Shown here piece after piece: positions 9,368 to 19,467 of a stretch of DNA of 64,000 nucleotides. The DNA is taken from contig NZ_SPUW01000002.1 in NCBI RefSeq assembly GCF_004959925.1, positions 930,001 to 994,000 of the forward strand, given 5' to 3'. Position 1 is the first letter of the stretch. Every line of letters starts with the position of its first letter. The notes under the pieces are model-generated. The model saw only the letters and a list, made by a program, of their open reading frames with translations. It searched no databases and was not told the origin of the DNA. Source of the stretch: Pseudooceanicola onchidii (GTDB lineage Bacteria; Pseudomonadota; Alphaproteobacteria; Rhodobacterales; Rhodobacteraceae). A program made the translations under genes and the position numbers.

Positions 9368-10905
9368 TGGGAATCCAAGCAGCCGAAATCTCTGCGATCC
9401 TCAAGGAGCAGATTTCGAACTTCGGCAAGGACGCCGAAGTTGCAGAAGTGGGCCGTGTGCTCTCCGTCGGTGACGGGATTGCCCGTGTCCACGGTCTGGA
9501 CAGTGTCCAGGCTGGTGAAATGGTCGAATTCCCCGGTGGTATCCGGGGTATGGCGCTGAACCTCGAAGCCGACAACGTCGGTATCGTGATCTTCGGCTCG
9601 GACCGCGACATCAAAGAAGGCGACACCGTCAAGCGCACGAACTCCATCGTGGACGTTCCCGCCGGTGAAGCCCTGCTGGGTCGCGTTGTCGACGGCCTGG
9701 GCAACCCGCTGGACGGTAAGGGCCCGATCGCGGCCTCCGAGCGTCGCATCGCCGACGTGAAGGCGCCGGGCATCATCCCGCGGAAATCCGTGCATGAACC
9801 GATGGCGACCGGCCTGAAGGCCATCGACGCGATGATCCCGATCGGCCGTGGCCAGCGGGAACTGATCATTGGCGACCGTCAGACCGGCAAGACCGCCGTG
9901 GCGCTCGACACGATCCTGAACCAGAAGTCCTACAACGACGCTGCAGGTTCCGACGACTCCAAGAAGCTGTACTGCGTCTACGTCGCCATCGGCCAGAAGC
10001 GGTCGACCGTTGCGCAGCTGGTGAAGAAACTGGAAGAGACCGGCGCGATCGAATATTCGATCGTCGTGGCCGCAACCGCGTCCGACCCGGCTCCGATGCA
10101 GTACCTCGCGCCCTACACCGCGACCGCGATGGCGGAATATTTCCGCGACAACGGCAAGCACGCGCTCATCATCTATGATGACCTGTCCAAGCAGGCCGTG
10201 TCCTATCGTCAGATGTCCCTGCTGCTGCGCCGCCCGCCGGGCCGCGAAGCCTACCCGGGCGACGTTTTCTACCTTCACTCGCGCCTGCTGGAGCGTTCGG
10301 CGAAGCTGAACGAAGACAACGGTGCAGGTTCGCTGACGGCTCTGCCGGTCATCGAAACCCAGGGTGGCGACGTTTCGGCGTTCATTCCGACCAACGTGAT
10401 CTCGATCACCGACGGCCAGATCTTCCTGGAAACCGAACTGTTCTACCAGGGTATCCGCCCGGCCGTGAACACCGGTCTGTCGGTGTCCCGCGTGGGTTCG
10501 TCCGCTCAGACTTCGGCGATGTCGTCGGTGGCTGGCCCGGTCAAGCTGTCGCTGGCTCAGTACCGCGAAATGGCTGCCTTCGCGCAGTTCGGGTCCGACC
10601 TTGATGCCGCAACTCAGCGTCTGCTGAACCGTGGTGCGCGTCTGACCGAGCTGATGAAGCAGCCGCAGTATTCGCCGCTGACCAACGCAGAGATCGTCGT
10701 GATCATCTTCGCAGGTACCAATGGCTTCCTCGACAAAGTCGCCGTGAAGGACGTGGGCCGGTTCGAAGCCGACCTGCTGAAGTTCATGCGCAACCAGAAG
10801 TCCGACGTCCTGGATTGGATCACCAACGAAGATCCGAAGATGAAGGGCGACAACGCGGACAAGCTGAAGGCAGCAATCGAAGAATTCGCCAAAGACTTCG
10901 CCTAA
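9367..10905 (+). CDS. atpA: F1 ATP synthase subunit alpha
   Basis: A 512-residue non-catalytic nucleotide-binding subunit of the F1 hexamer. Walker A is GDRQTGKT (about 169-176). The family signature around [17 protein letters not shown] is present, including the conserved arginine of the arginine finger (SVSRVGS). The length is standard for alphaproteobacteria. It overlaps atpH by one base and is followed twelve bases later by atpG. Codon use is strongly biased, as expected for a highly expressed gene. Nothing is unusual. Confidence 0.99.
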   Translation: MGIQAAEISAILKEQISNFGKDAEVAEVGRVLSVGDGIARVHGLDSVQAGEMVEFPGGIRGMALNLEADNVGIVIFGSDRDIKEGDTVKRTNSIVDVPAGEALLGRVVDGLGNPLDGKGPIAASERRIADVKAPGIIPRKSVHEPMATGLKAIDAMIPIGRGQRELIIGDRQTGKTAVALDTILNQKSYNDAAGSDDSKKLYCVYVAIGQKRSTVAQLVKKLEETGAIEYSIVVAATASDPAPMQYLAPYTATAMAEYFRDNGKHALIIYDDLSKQAVSYRQMSLLLRRPPGREAYPGDVFYLHSRLLERSAKLNEDNGAGSLTALPVIETQGGDVSAFIPTNVISITDGQIFLETELFYQGIRPAVNTGLSVSRVGSSAQTSAMSSVAGPVKLSLAQYREMAAFAQFGSDLDAATQRLLNRGARLTELMKQPQYSPLTNAEIVVIIFAGTNGFLDKVAVKDVGRFEADLLKFMRNQKSDVLDWITNEDPKMKGDNADKLKAAIEEFAKDFA

Positions 10906-10917
10906 GGGAGAGAGCTT

Positions 10918-11796
10918 ATGCCTTCTCTGAAGGACCTAAAACTGCGGATCGAGTCGATCAAATCGACCCGCAAGATCACCAAGGCCATGCAGATGGTGGC
11001 CGCCGCGAAACTGCGGCGGGCACAGGATGCGGCCGAGGCGGCACGCCCCTACGCAGAACGGTTCAACGCCGTTCTGGGTCAGCTGGCGGCCTCGGTTGGC
11101 GGGTCTGACTCTGCGCCCATGCTGCTGCGCGGCACGGGCAAGGATGACGTGCATCTGCTGGTCGTCATGTCCGCAGAGCGTGGTCTTTGCGGCGGGTTCA
11201 ACACCAACATCGTGAAGCTGGCGCGCCAGCGGATCGCGGCCCTGAAGGCCCAGGGCAAGACCGTCAAGGTCCTGACCGTGGGCAAGAAGGGTCGGGAACA
11301 GCTTAAGCGTGACAATGCGGACCTGTTCGTCGGTCACGTGGACCTGAGTGAAGTCAAGCGCATCGGCTATGCCAACGCGCAGGACATCGCCAAGGACCTG
11401 CTGGGCCGCTTCGACGCGGGCGACTTTGACGTCGCCACGATCTTCTATTCGAAGTTCGAAAACGTCGTGAGCCAGATCCCGACCGCACAGCAGATCATCC
11501 CGGCATCCTTCGACGCGCCCGAAGAGGGCGAAGCCGAAGCGACGCTTTATGATTACGAGCCCGACGAAGAAACCATCCTGGCCGACCTGCTGCCCCGCGG
11601 CGTGGCGACCCAGATCTTCGCGGCGCTTCTGGAAAATGGTGCATCCGAACAGGGTGCGCGGATGTCGGCGATGGACAATGCGACCCGCAACGCGGGCGAC
11701 ATGATCGATCGACTGACCATCGAATACAACCGTTCGCGTCAGGCCGTCATCACCAACGAACTGATCGAAATCATCTCGGGCGCGGAAGCGCTCTAA
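10918..11796 (+). CDS. atpG: F1 ATP synthase subunit gamma
   Basis: A 292-residue central stalk subunit that rotates inside the alpha3beta3 head. It opens with the conserved helix [20 protein letters not shown] and ends with [19 protein letters not shown], the two long helices of the rotor shaft. [15 protein letters not shown] is the family's globular-domain signature. A GGGAGAG ribosome site precedes the ATG. It lies between atpA and atpD with short spacers. Confidence 0.99.
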   Translation: MPSLKDLKLRIESIKSTRKITKAMQMVAAAKLRRAQDAAEAARPYAERFNAVLGQLAASVGGSDSAPMLLRGTGKDDVHLLVVMSAERGLCGGFNTNIVKLARQRIAALKAQGKTVKVLTVGKKGREQLKRDNADLFVGHVDLSEVKRIGYANAQDIAKDLLGRFDAGDFDVATIFYSKFENVVSQIPTAQQIIPASFDAPEEGEAEATLYDYEPDEETILADLLPRGVATQIFAALLENGASEQGARMSAMDNATRNAGDMIDRLTIEYNRSRQAVITNELIEIISGAEAL

Positions 11797-13239
<1,443 letters not shown>

Positions 13240-13250
13240 GGGTCTGACAG

Positions 13251-13670
13251 ATGGCAGATACCCTCACCTTCAGCCTTGTGTCCCCGGAACGGAGCCTTGC
13301 CTCCGGGACGGCGGCACAGGTGCAGATCCCGGGCGCCGATGGTGACCTGACAGCGATGGCAGGTCATGCCCCGCTGATCACCACCCTGCGTCCCGGCGTG
13401 CTGCACGTGTCGGGCCCGGACGGTGAAGACGATTACGTCGTCACCGGCGGCTTCGCGGAGATTTCCGCCGAAGGCGTCACGGTCCTGGCCGAGCGCGCGC
13501 TGCACCAGAAAGAGATGACCCAGGAGATCTACACCGACTGGGTCAAGGAAGCGAAAGAGGCGCACGCCAACGCCCAGGGCGATGCGGCGGACAGCGCGGC
13601 AAAGCTGCTGGCCGACATGGTCGCCGTGGGTGGCCATATCGGGCTGGACCCGAACCAGGCGAACCTCTGA
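13251..13670 (+). CDS. atpC: F1 ATP synthase subunit epsilon
   Basis: A 139-residue rotor subunit that couples the gamma shaft to the c ring and can inhibit ATP hydrolysis. The N-terminal beta-sandwich is clear: [11 protein letters not shown], then [26 protein letters not shown]. The C-terminal helical hairpin is present but the sequence is diverged ([19 protein letters not shown]). It is the last gene of the operon; a strong terminator follows 23 bases after the stop. Confidence 0.97.
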   Translation: MADTLTFSLVSPERSLASGTAAQVQIPGADGDLTAMAGHAPLITTLRPGVLHVSGPDGEDDYVVTGGFAEISAEGVTVLAERALHQKEMTQEIYTDWVKEAKEAHANAQGDAADSAAKLLADMVAVGGHIGLDPNQANL

Positions 13671-13692
13671 TCTTTCGATCATCGATTTGAAG

Positions 13693-13721
13693 AAGGCCCC
13701 GGAGAGATCCGGGGCCTTTTT
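13693..13721 (+). terminator. Rho-independent terminator of the atp operon
   Basis: A stem of GGCCCCGGA and its complement, extended by AA/TT, closes over the tetraloop GAGA and is followed by a run of five T residues. Confidence 0.92.
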
Positions 13722-13850
13722 CGCTTGGGCAGAAGGCGTTGCCAGACGCCGCGCCATTATCCGGCCTGCCCGGATATTTCCTTGGTTCAGGCCGCATTGT
13801 TGCCGGAATCGGACGGCATTCATCGTCCGGTAACCAGTCGGAATGTATCA

Positions 13851-14198
13851 ATGCAGAAGCTTGGCCAGAACATGATCGGTGTCGACCAGGGGGAATCCGT
13901 GCTTTTTTCGGATTTCCAGCACGGCGGAAAGATGTGGACCGGTGAGGGAGAGCGGGAACGACGTCAGCGCGTCTGCTTCTCGGAAACCTTCCGCAAGCGT
14001 CCCATTGTGCATTGTTCGCTGTCCCTGTGGGATATCGACAGCACGGCCAACGTGCGCGCGGATGTCTTTGCCGACAAGATCGACGACACGGGCTTCGATA
14101 TCGTCTTCCGGACCTGGGGTGACAGCCGCGTGGCCCGTGCCCGGATCGGCTGGATGGCCATCGGAGAGGTCAAGGACGCCGACGACTGGGACGTCTGA
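13851..14198 (+). CDS. H-type lectin domain protein
   Basis: A 115-residue protein without a signal peptide. Residues about 20-110 match the H-type (discoidin I C-terminal / Helix pomatia agglutinin-like) lectin domain: FSETFRKRPIVHCSLSLWDI, then ADVFADKIDDTGFDIVFRTW and RVARARIGWMAIG. In this fold the exposed loops bind N-acetylgalactosamine or similar sugars in a trimer. The start MQKLGQNMIGVDQGE was preferred because homologues in Rhodobacterales begin in the same way; in-frame codons upstream overlap the atp terminator region. The gene lies between the atp operon and ychF. The biological role in bacteria is unknown. Confidence 0.8.
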   Translation: MQKLGQNMIGVDQGESVLFSDFQHGGKMWTGEGERERRQRVCFSETFRKRPIVHCSLSLWDIDSTANVRADVFADKIDDTGFDIVFRTWGDSRVARARIGWMAIGEVKDADDWDV

Positions 14199-14269
14199 CG
14201 TCTGCCTTCCCTTGCACCGCCCCCCGCCGCGGCGTATGAGGCGCCGGACACCAGCTTTAGGGGGATCAG

Positions 14270-15367
14270 ATGGGTTTCAAGATGGGGATCGTGGGCTTGC
14301 CGAACGTGGGCAAATCCACCCTGTTCAACGCTCTGACCCGGACTGCCGCCGCGCAGGCCGCGAATTTTCCGTTCTGCACGATCGAACCGAACGTCGGTGA
14401 AGTCGCCGTGCCCGATGCGCGGCTCGACAAGCTGGCCGAGATCGCCAAGTCGAAAGAGATCATTCCGACCCGGATGACCTTTGTCGACATCGCGGGCCTT
14501 GTGAAAGGCGCGTCCAAGGGGGAGGGGCTGGGCAACCAGTTCCTGGCCAACATCCGCGAAGTGGATGCCATCGCCCACGTGCTGCGCTGCTTTGAAGACG
14601 GTGACGTGACCCATGTCGAGGGACGGGTGGACCCCGTGGCCGATGCCGAGACGATCGAGACCGAGCTGATGCTGTCTGATCTCGAGTCGATCGAAAAGCG
14701 CCGCGCCAACCTGGTCCGCAAGCTCAAGGGCAACGACAAGGATGCGGCGCAACAGGATCGCCTGCTGGCGGCCGCACAGGCGGCGCTGGAAGACGGCAAG
14801 CCCGCCCGCGTGGTCGAAGTCGATGCCGAGGACGCCAAGGCCTGGAAGATGCTGCAGCTGCTGACGACGAAGCCGGTGCTGTACGTCTGCAACGTGGCCG
14901 AGGATGAAAGCGCCACCGGCAACGACCATTCCGCCGCCGTCGCCAAGATGGCCGAGGCGCAGGGCAACAGCCATGTCGTGATCTCGGCCCGGATCGAGGA
15001 AGAGATTTCGCAACTCGAGGCCGACGAGGCCGAGATGTTCCTGGGCGAAATGGGTCTGGAAGAGCCGGGCCTGGATCGTCTGATCCGCGCGGGCTATGAC
15101 CTGCTGCACCTTGAGACCTACTTCACCGTTGGCCCGAAAGAGGCCCGCGCCTGGACGATCCGTCAGGGCACGGCCGCACCGCAGGCGGCTGGTGTGATCC
15201 ACGGTGACTTCGAAAAGGGCTTCATCCGCGCGGAAACCGTGGCCTACGACGACTACATCGCCTGCAAAGGCGAAACGGGCGCGCGGGACGCGGGCAAGCT
15301 GCGGGCGGAAGGCAAGGGATACATCGTGAAGGACGGCGACGTCCTGCACTTCCTCTTCAACGCCTAA
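14270..15367 (+). CDS. ychF: Redox-regulated ATPase YchF (Obg-like)
   Basis: A 365-residue cytoplasmic P-loop protein of the TRAFAC class. The G1 motif is GLPNVGKST (residues 9-17), G3 is [14 protein letters not shown], and the nucleotide-specificity motif is NVAED in place of NKxD, which is the reason YchF prefers ATP. A coiled-coil insert lies around 130-180, and the C-terminal TGS domain ends [13 protein letters not shown]. YchF binds ribosomes and is linked to stress responses. Length is canonical. Its last four bases overlap the convergent sulfotransferase-like gene. Confidence 0.97.
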   Translation: MGFKMGIVGLPNVGKSTLFNALTRTAAAQAANFPFCTIEPNVGEVAVPDARLDKLAEIAKSKEIIPTRMTFVDIAGLVKGASKGEGLGNQFLANIREVDAIAHVLRCFEDGDVTHVEGRVDPVADAETIETELMLSDLESIEKRRANLVRKLKGNDKDAAQQDRLLAAAQAALEDGKPARVVEVDAEDAKAWKMLQLLTTKPVLYVCNVAEDESATGNDHSAAVAKMAEAQGNSHVVISARIEEEISQLEADEAEMFLGEMGLEEPGLDRLIRAGYDLLHLETYFTVGPKEARAWTIRQGTAAPQAAGVIHGDFEKGFIRAETVAYDDYIACKGETGARDAGKLRAEGKGYIVKDGDVLHFLFNA

Positions 15368-16092
15368 TACCCCAGCAGCATCTGCATGTCGGCAAGGCGG
15401 TAATCCCGCCCGCCGAAATTCAGGGTATAGCGATCTTGGATCACCTCGCGCTCGGGTTCGGCCAGGGCGTCGACCTCCTTGCGGGCGCGATGCGAGGCGC
15501 GGTGCACGCTGTTGCCGTCAAAGTGGGGCAGGGGCGTATCATCCGCCAGCTCGAAAGCTTCTCGGAATGCCGCCTCATCCGACAGCAGGTCTTCCATCTT
15601 GCGGGTCGGCGCGCCGAGGCCCACGGCGAGGAAATTGAAGCTGAGCACGTGGTTCATGGCGTAGTAGTACAGCGCGTTCGGCAGGGACGCCTGAACGCCC
15701 GCAGGTGGCAGGGCCGCGATCGAGGTGTTCAGGACCTGCAGGAAATGCGGCGCACTGCCCGTCAGGGTCTGCCGCGCGATCCATGCATAACAGCTTTCGA
15801 TCTGTGCCAGCGGATCGCGCACCAGAAGCCAATAGCTGCCCCCTGCTGCCTCGATGGCCGGTTTCAGCTGCTGCGGATGGAACAGGGTGTGCAGGGCGAC
15901 CGGGTGGCGGCCATCGTCCCTGGCCTGCGCCATCGAGGTGACGAAGTCCTCGGGCGATTGTGACCCCTGGCCAATCGGGGACTTGTCGGCAAAGTGCTGA
16001 CTGCCGTGGCTGACATCCACCTCATCGACCGCGCTCAGGATCTCGGTGATGCTGTGCGTCGCGGCGAAGCCGATGGATTCCGCAATGATCAT
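15364..16092 (-). CDS. Sulfotransferase-like protein
   Basis: A 242-residue protein. The beginning, MIIAESIGFAATHSITEIL, sits where the 5'-phosphosulfate loop of PAPS-dependent sulfotransferases lies, but the classical SFPRSGT form is not kept. YWLLVRDPLAQIESCYAW matches the 3'-phosphate-binding block (RDPxxxxxSxY), which is the main support for the call. It may transfer sulfate to a surface polysaccharide or a small molecule, and it lies next to two GDP-sugar genes on the opposite strand. The degenerate first motif makes catalytic activity uncertain. The ribosome site is weak. Confidence 0.6.
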   Translation of the reverse strand: MIIAESIGFAATHSITEILSAVDEVDVSHGSQHFADKSPIGQGSQSPEDFVTSMAQARDDGRHPVALHTLFHPQQLKPAIEAAGGSYWLLVRDPLAQIESCYAWIARQTLTGSAPHFLQVLNTSIAALPPAGVQASLPNALYYYAMNHVLSFNFLAVGLGAPTRKMEDLLSDEAAFREAFELADDTPLPHFDGNSVHRASHRARKEVDALAEPEREVIQDRYTLNFGGRDYRLADMQMLLGY

Positions 16093-16156
16093 GAGCCTGA
16101 CACCCCCATCCGTCGTTATGGCACCAGTTTGCCCGCCCGGACGAAGGGTGAGAAGA

Positions 16157-16174
16157 GGTTAAGACAGATTAACC
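16157..16174. promoter_or_regulatory. Inverted repeat GGTTAA-N6-TTAACC
   Basis: Perfect six-base arms lie in the divergent spacer between the sulfotransferase-like gene and gmd. It resembles a CtrA site, but the spacing between the TTAA halves is six rather than seven. It could be an operator for gmd or for the sulfotransferase-like gene. Confidence 0.35.
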
Positions 16175-16308
16175 AAAAACTGCCGCATTTGGGCGGCATC
16201 CTGTGATCCTCTGCGTCCCGAGTCGCCGACCCGGGGCGGCTTGACGCTTCCCATCCCCGGGGTGGCCTAGTAGGTGAAGGGGCAGGGTATTGCGAAGGGA
16301 AGACGATC

Positions 16309-17430
16309 ATGACCAAACGCGCACTGATCACCGGCATCACCGGGCAGGACGGGTCCTACCTGGCCGAGTTTCTGCTGCAGAAGGGCTATGAGGTTCATGG
16401 CATCAAGCGTCGCGCGTCGTCTTTCAACACCGCACGGATCGACCACATCTTCCAGGACCCGCACGAGCCGAACCCGCGCCTGCACCTGCACTACGGCGAC
16501 CTGACCGACAGTTCGAACCTGACCCGTCTGCTGCGGGATATCGAACCGGACGAGGTCTATAACCTTGGTGCGCAAAGTCATGTCGCCGTCAGTTTCGAAA
16601 GCCCGGAATACACCGCCGACGTCGACGCCATGGGCACGCTGCGCCTGCTTGAGGGCATCCGGTTCCTGGGGCTTGAAAAGAAGACGCGGTTCTACCAGGC
16701 CTCGACGTCCGAACTTTACGGGCTGGTGCAGGAGGTGCCGCAGCGCGAAACGACCCCCTTCCATCCGCGCAGCCCCTATGCGGTGGCCAAGATGTACGCC
16801 TACTGGATCACGGTGAACTACCGCGAGGCCTATGGCATGTATGCCTGCAACGGGATCCTCTTCAATCACGAGAGCCCGCGCCGTGGCGAAACCTTCGTCA
16901 CCCGCAAGATCACCCGCGGACTGGCGAACATCGCGCAGGGTCTTGAGCAATGCCTGCACATGGGCAACATCGACGCGCTGCGCGACTGGGGCCATGCCAA
17001 GGATTACGTGCGGATGCAGTGGATGATGCTGCAGCAGGACGCACCGGACGACTTCGTGATCGCGACGGGTGTGCAGTATTCGGTCCGCGAGTTCATCAGC
17101 TGGACCGCCGCCGAGCTGGGCCTGACGCTGGAATTCTCGGGTCAGGGCGTGGACGAGATCGCGACGGTCACGGCGATCGAGGGCGACATGGCCCCCGCGC
17201 TGAAGGTCGGGGACGTGGTGATGAAGATCGACCCGCGCTACTTCCGTCCGGCCGAGGTCGAGACGTTGCTGGGCGATCCCTCGAAGGCCAAGCAGAAGCT
17301 GGGCTGGGTGCCCGAGATCACCACGCAGGAGATGTGCGCCGAGATGGTGGCGCAGGACCTGATGTCCGCCCGCCGTCACGCGCTGTTGAAAGAGCACGGG
17401 CTGGACGGGCCGGTGTCGATCGAAAACTAG
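16309..17430 (+). CDS. gmd: GDP-mannose 4,6-dehydratase
   Basis: A 373-residue extended short-chain dehydrogenase that converts GDP-D-mannose to GDP-4-keto-6-deoxy-D-mannose. The NADP-binding motif is [15 protein letters not shown]. The catalytic residues are in STSELYG (Thr/Ser and Glu) and [10 protein letters not shown] (Tyr-x3-Lys). The signature [18 protein letters not shown] is intact. Length matches the family. It is followed 28 bases later by a GDP-fucose-synthase homologue, the normal order for 6-deoxyhexose synthesis, so the product probably enters a surface glycan. Confidence 0.97.
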   Translation: MTKRALITGITGQDGSYLAEFLLQKGYEVHGIKRRASSFNTARIDHIFQDPHEPNPRLHLHYGDLTDSSNLTRLLRDIEPDEVYNLGAQSHVAVSFESPEYTADVDAMGTLRLLEGIRFLGLEKKTRFYQASTSELYGLVQEVPQRETTPFHPRSPYAVAKMYAYWITVNYREAYGMYACNGILFNHESPRRGETFVTRKITRGLANIAQGLEQCLHMGNIDALRDWGHAKDYVRMQWMMLQQDAPDDFVIATGVQYSVREFISWTAAELGLTLEFSGQGVDEIATVTAIEGDMAPALKVGDVVMKIDPRYFRPAEVETLLGDPSKAKQKLGWVPEITTQEMCAEMVAQDLMSARRHALLKEHGLDGPVSIEN

Positions 17431-17458
17431 GGTGGGCTGAGGAGAGGTAAGGTCCTTC

Positions 17459-18403
17459 ATGAAGGTTTTTCTTGCTGGCCACACCGGTATGGTCGGCAGT
17501 GCAATCCTGCAGCGACTGGTGGATCGGGGGGAGAGGATCCTGACCCGAACCGATGCCGAGGTGGACCTCACCAACCAGCTGGCCGTCCGCCAGTTCATGC
17601 AAAGCCAGGCGCCGGACGTGGTGATCATGGCAGCAGGGCGCACCGGGGGGATCGCGGATCGCGCCGCGCACCCGGCGGATTTCATGTACCAGAACATGAT
17701 CATGGCCGCGAATGTCGTGCATCAGGCGCACCGCGCGGGTGTTGACCGCCTGATCTACATCGGCGCGTCCGAGGTCTATCCCAAGGCGGCCGGACAGCCG
17801 ATGAAGGAACCGATGCTGATGACGGGCCGGCTGGACGCCACCAACGCGCCCTTCGGCATGGCGAAACTGGCCGGGATCGCGCTTTGCGATGCGTATCGCG
17901 CAGAACATGGTCGCGACTATCGCTGTGTCACGCCGACCAATCTTTACGGTCCGGGCGACGATTTCGATGCCGACAGGGGCCATGTTGTGCCGGGACTTCT
18001 GCGCCGCTTCCATGACGCCGTGCAGGCCGGGGACGACCGGCTGGCGATCTGGGGCACGGGCAAGCCGCTGCGCGATTTCCTGTACGTGGACGACCTGGCG
18101 GACGCGGTGCTTTTCGTGCTGGACATGGCGGCATCCGATTACGTCCGCGCGGTCGATCCGACGCTCGGGCACCTGAACATCGGCACCGGGCGCGATGTGT
18201 CGATCCGGGACCTGTGCAAGGTCATCGCCAAGGTCACCGGCTTTTCGGGGCGGCTGACGCTGGACACGACCAAGCCGGACGGGGTGCAGCGCAAACTGCT
18301 GGACAGTTCCCGGCTGGATCGGTTGGGCTGGGAATCCAAGGTCATGCTCGAGGACGGCATCCGCCGAACCTACGACTGGTTCCTGACCCGCCCGACCGGC
18401 TAG
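17459..18403 (+). CDS. GDP-fucose-synthase-like epimerase/reductase with altered active site
   Basis: A 314-residue NAD-dependent epimerase/dehydratase that aligns end to end with Escherichia coli Fcl (GHTGMVGSAI, PADFMYQNMI, PTNLYGPGDDF, HVVPGLLRRFHDA, KPDGVQRKLLD). Fcl makes GDP-L-fucose from the Gmd product. Here three catalytic positions differ. The block SSCIYPK is ASEVYPK, so Ser107 and Cys109 become Ala and Glu. YAIAK is FGMAK, so the catalytic Tyr136 becomes Phe. Lys140, His179 and Arg187 are kept. Without the tyrosine and cysteine the classical epimerisation and reduction are not expected. It may act on the same intermediate in another way or need a partner. It shares an operon with gmd. 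Confidence 0.8.
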   Translation: MKVFLAGHTGMVGSAILQRLVDRGERILTRTDAEVDLTNQLAVRQFMQSQAPDVVIMAAGRTGGIADRAAHPADFMYQNMIMAANVVHQAHRAGVDRLIYIGASEVYPKAAGQPMKEPMLMTGRLDATNAPFGMAKLAGIALCDAYRAEHGRDYRCVTPTNLYGPGDDFDADRGHVVPGLLRRFHDAVQAGDDRLAIWGTGKPLRDFLYVDDLADAVLFVLDMAASDYVRAVDPTLGHLNIGTGRDVSIRDLCKVIAKVTGFSGRLTLDTTKPDGVQRKLLDSSRLDRLGWESKVMLEDGIRRTYDWFLTRPTG

Positions 18404-18730
18404 CGGGCCTGCGGGGCGCTGCAGAGACGGAAGGGATGCTGGGCAAGGGGCGGTGTAGTGTCAGAATGGCGCGACCGTCGATGTGGCCAGCGGTGCCGTC
18501 GGGATGTCGGACGGGTTGTGCCACGGCGCCTGGTCGGCGGAAGGATGAACGGTTGCGGCAAGACGCGGCCCTGCAACGTCCGGGTGCCATTGCCGGCACC
18601 GCGTTGCGGTGTGTATCCAAGCCAATCGATGCGGCCCGGATCAGGTGGTGAGACACGGCCGCACCGCCCGAACGTAAAGCCTCCAATTTCGCCTTGTATC
18701 CCTTGGACCTGCGCGGCTATACCCGTCGAC
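18404..18730. other. 327-bp intergenic region before tRNA-Ser
   Basis: No gene is supported here: short open frames lack ribosome sites and family features. The last 40 bases hold a candidate tRNA promoter. Confidence 0.6.
18694..18723 (+). promoter_or_regulatory. Candidate promoter of tRNA-Ser
   Basis: TTGTAT, 18 bases, TATACC. The -10 element ends seven bases before the tRNA 5' end, as expected for a short tRNA leader. Confidence 0.45.
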
Positions 18731-18820
18731 GGAGACGTGGCCGAGTGGTCGAAGGCGCTCCCCTGCTAAGGGAGTAGGCGGGTAACCGTCTCGAGGGTTC
18801 GAATCCCTTCGTCTCCGCCA
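18731..18820 (+). tRNA. tRNA-Ser (anticodon GCT)
   Basis: A 90-base class II tRNA with encoded CCA. The acceptor arms GGAGACG and CGTCTCC pair perfectly. The anticodon stem CTCCC/GGGAG closes the loop CTGCTAA, giving anticodon GCT at 18765-18767, which reads AGC and AGU. A long variable arm (TAGGCGGGTAACCGTCTC region) and the T arm GAGGGTTCGAATCCCTTC identify it as serine tRNA. Confidence 0.97.
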
Positions 18821-18871
18821 TTATTCAGTGGCTTATGTCACTTTTCCGATCCATCAAGGTTCAGCCAACGT

Positions 18872-18891
18872 CTTTCCAGCCTATTGGAAAG
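18872..18891. terminator. Possible terminator hairpin near the VPLPA-CTERM stop
   Basis: CTTTCCA, a six-base loop, then TGGAAAG. This perfect seven-base stem lies eight bases beyond the stop codon of the minus-strand VPLPA-CTERM gene and also downstream of the tRNA. The T-tract is short on both strands, so efficiency is doubtful. Confidence 0.4.
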
Positions 18892-18898
18892 CCTTTGA

Positions 18899-19426
18899 TC
18901 ATGACCTCTTGCGTCTGCGCAGCGCGGCCAGGGCGCCGAGCCCGGCGACCAGCAGCAGCGCTGGTGCAGGCAGGGGCACGGCGTTCAGCGTCGCCTCGTA
19001 GATCTTGAGGGTTCCGGCCGGATTTATGGCGTCCGCCGTGTCGTTCAAGGCGGCATCGATTCCGGCCAAGGGACCCATGAAATTGAATGCGAAATAGGAC
19101 AAGCCATCGGTCACGAACAGCGCCCAGAGGCTGTCGCCGGAGATGTCGATGCCAAGCAAATTGTTGGAATAGATCGTCGTCGTTCCGTCGGATCCGTTGA
19201 GAGATCCCGCCGTTAGGCCTGGAAGGGCGTCGAACGTGATCAAGGGCGACGTGGTCAGGTCGTCCATTCCCAACAGTCCCAACTCATCCGCCGTCAACGT
19301 GCCGCTTGCCGTCATGAGGGGATCGGTGGCGACCGAATAGGCCGGCGTTGCGCCTGCGGGATGCGACAGCGCGCAAAGCGCCAGAAGCAGACTGAAAATG
19401 CGTGACATGATGGATCGGGAAAACAT
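18899..19426 (-). CDS. VPLPA-CTERM sorting domain protein
   Basis: A 175-residue exported protein. The start MFSRSIMSRIFSLLL is preceded by AAGGAG and gives a signal peptide ending near SHPAGA. The mature part of about 115 residues is Gly/Thr/Leu-rich without a known fold. The C-terminus is a textbook VPLPA-CTERM tail: AVPLPAPALLLVAGLGALAALRRRKRS, i.e. the VPLPA motif, one membrane helix and a basic end. Such tails are recognised by an exosortase-type enzyme that cuts and anchors or releases the protein. It lies 41 bases after the giant nuclease gene, probably in one operon. The same arrangement occurs again in this window beside the second nuclease. Confidence 0.85.
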   Translation of the reverse strand: MFSRSIMSRIFSLLLALCALSHPAGATPAYSVATDPLMTASGTLTADELGLLGMDDLTTSPLITFDALPGLTAGSLNGSDGTTTIYSNNLLGIDISGDSLWALFVTDGLSYFAFNFMGPLAGIDAALNDTADAINPAGTLKIYEATLNAVPLPAPALLLVAGLGALAALRRRKRS

Positions 19427-19467
19427 CTGAGGCTCCTTGAGAGAGGGGAAATATCGTGGGCGGGACA

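Noticed and set aside
16157-16174. Second CtrA box upstream of gmd
   Set aside because: The TTAA halves are six rather than seven bases apart, so it is reported only as an inverted repeat.
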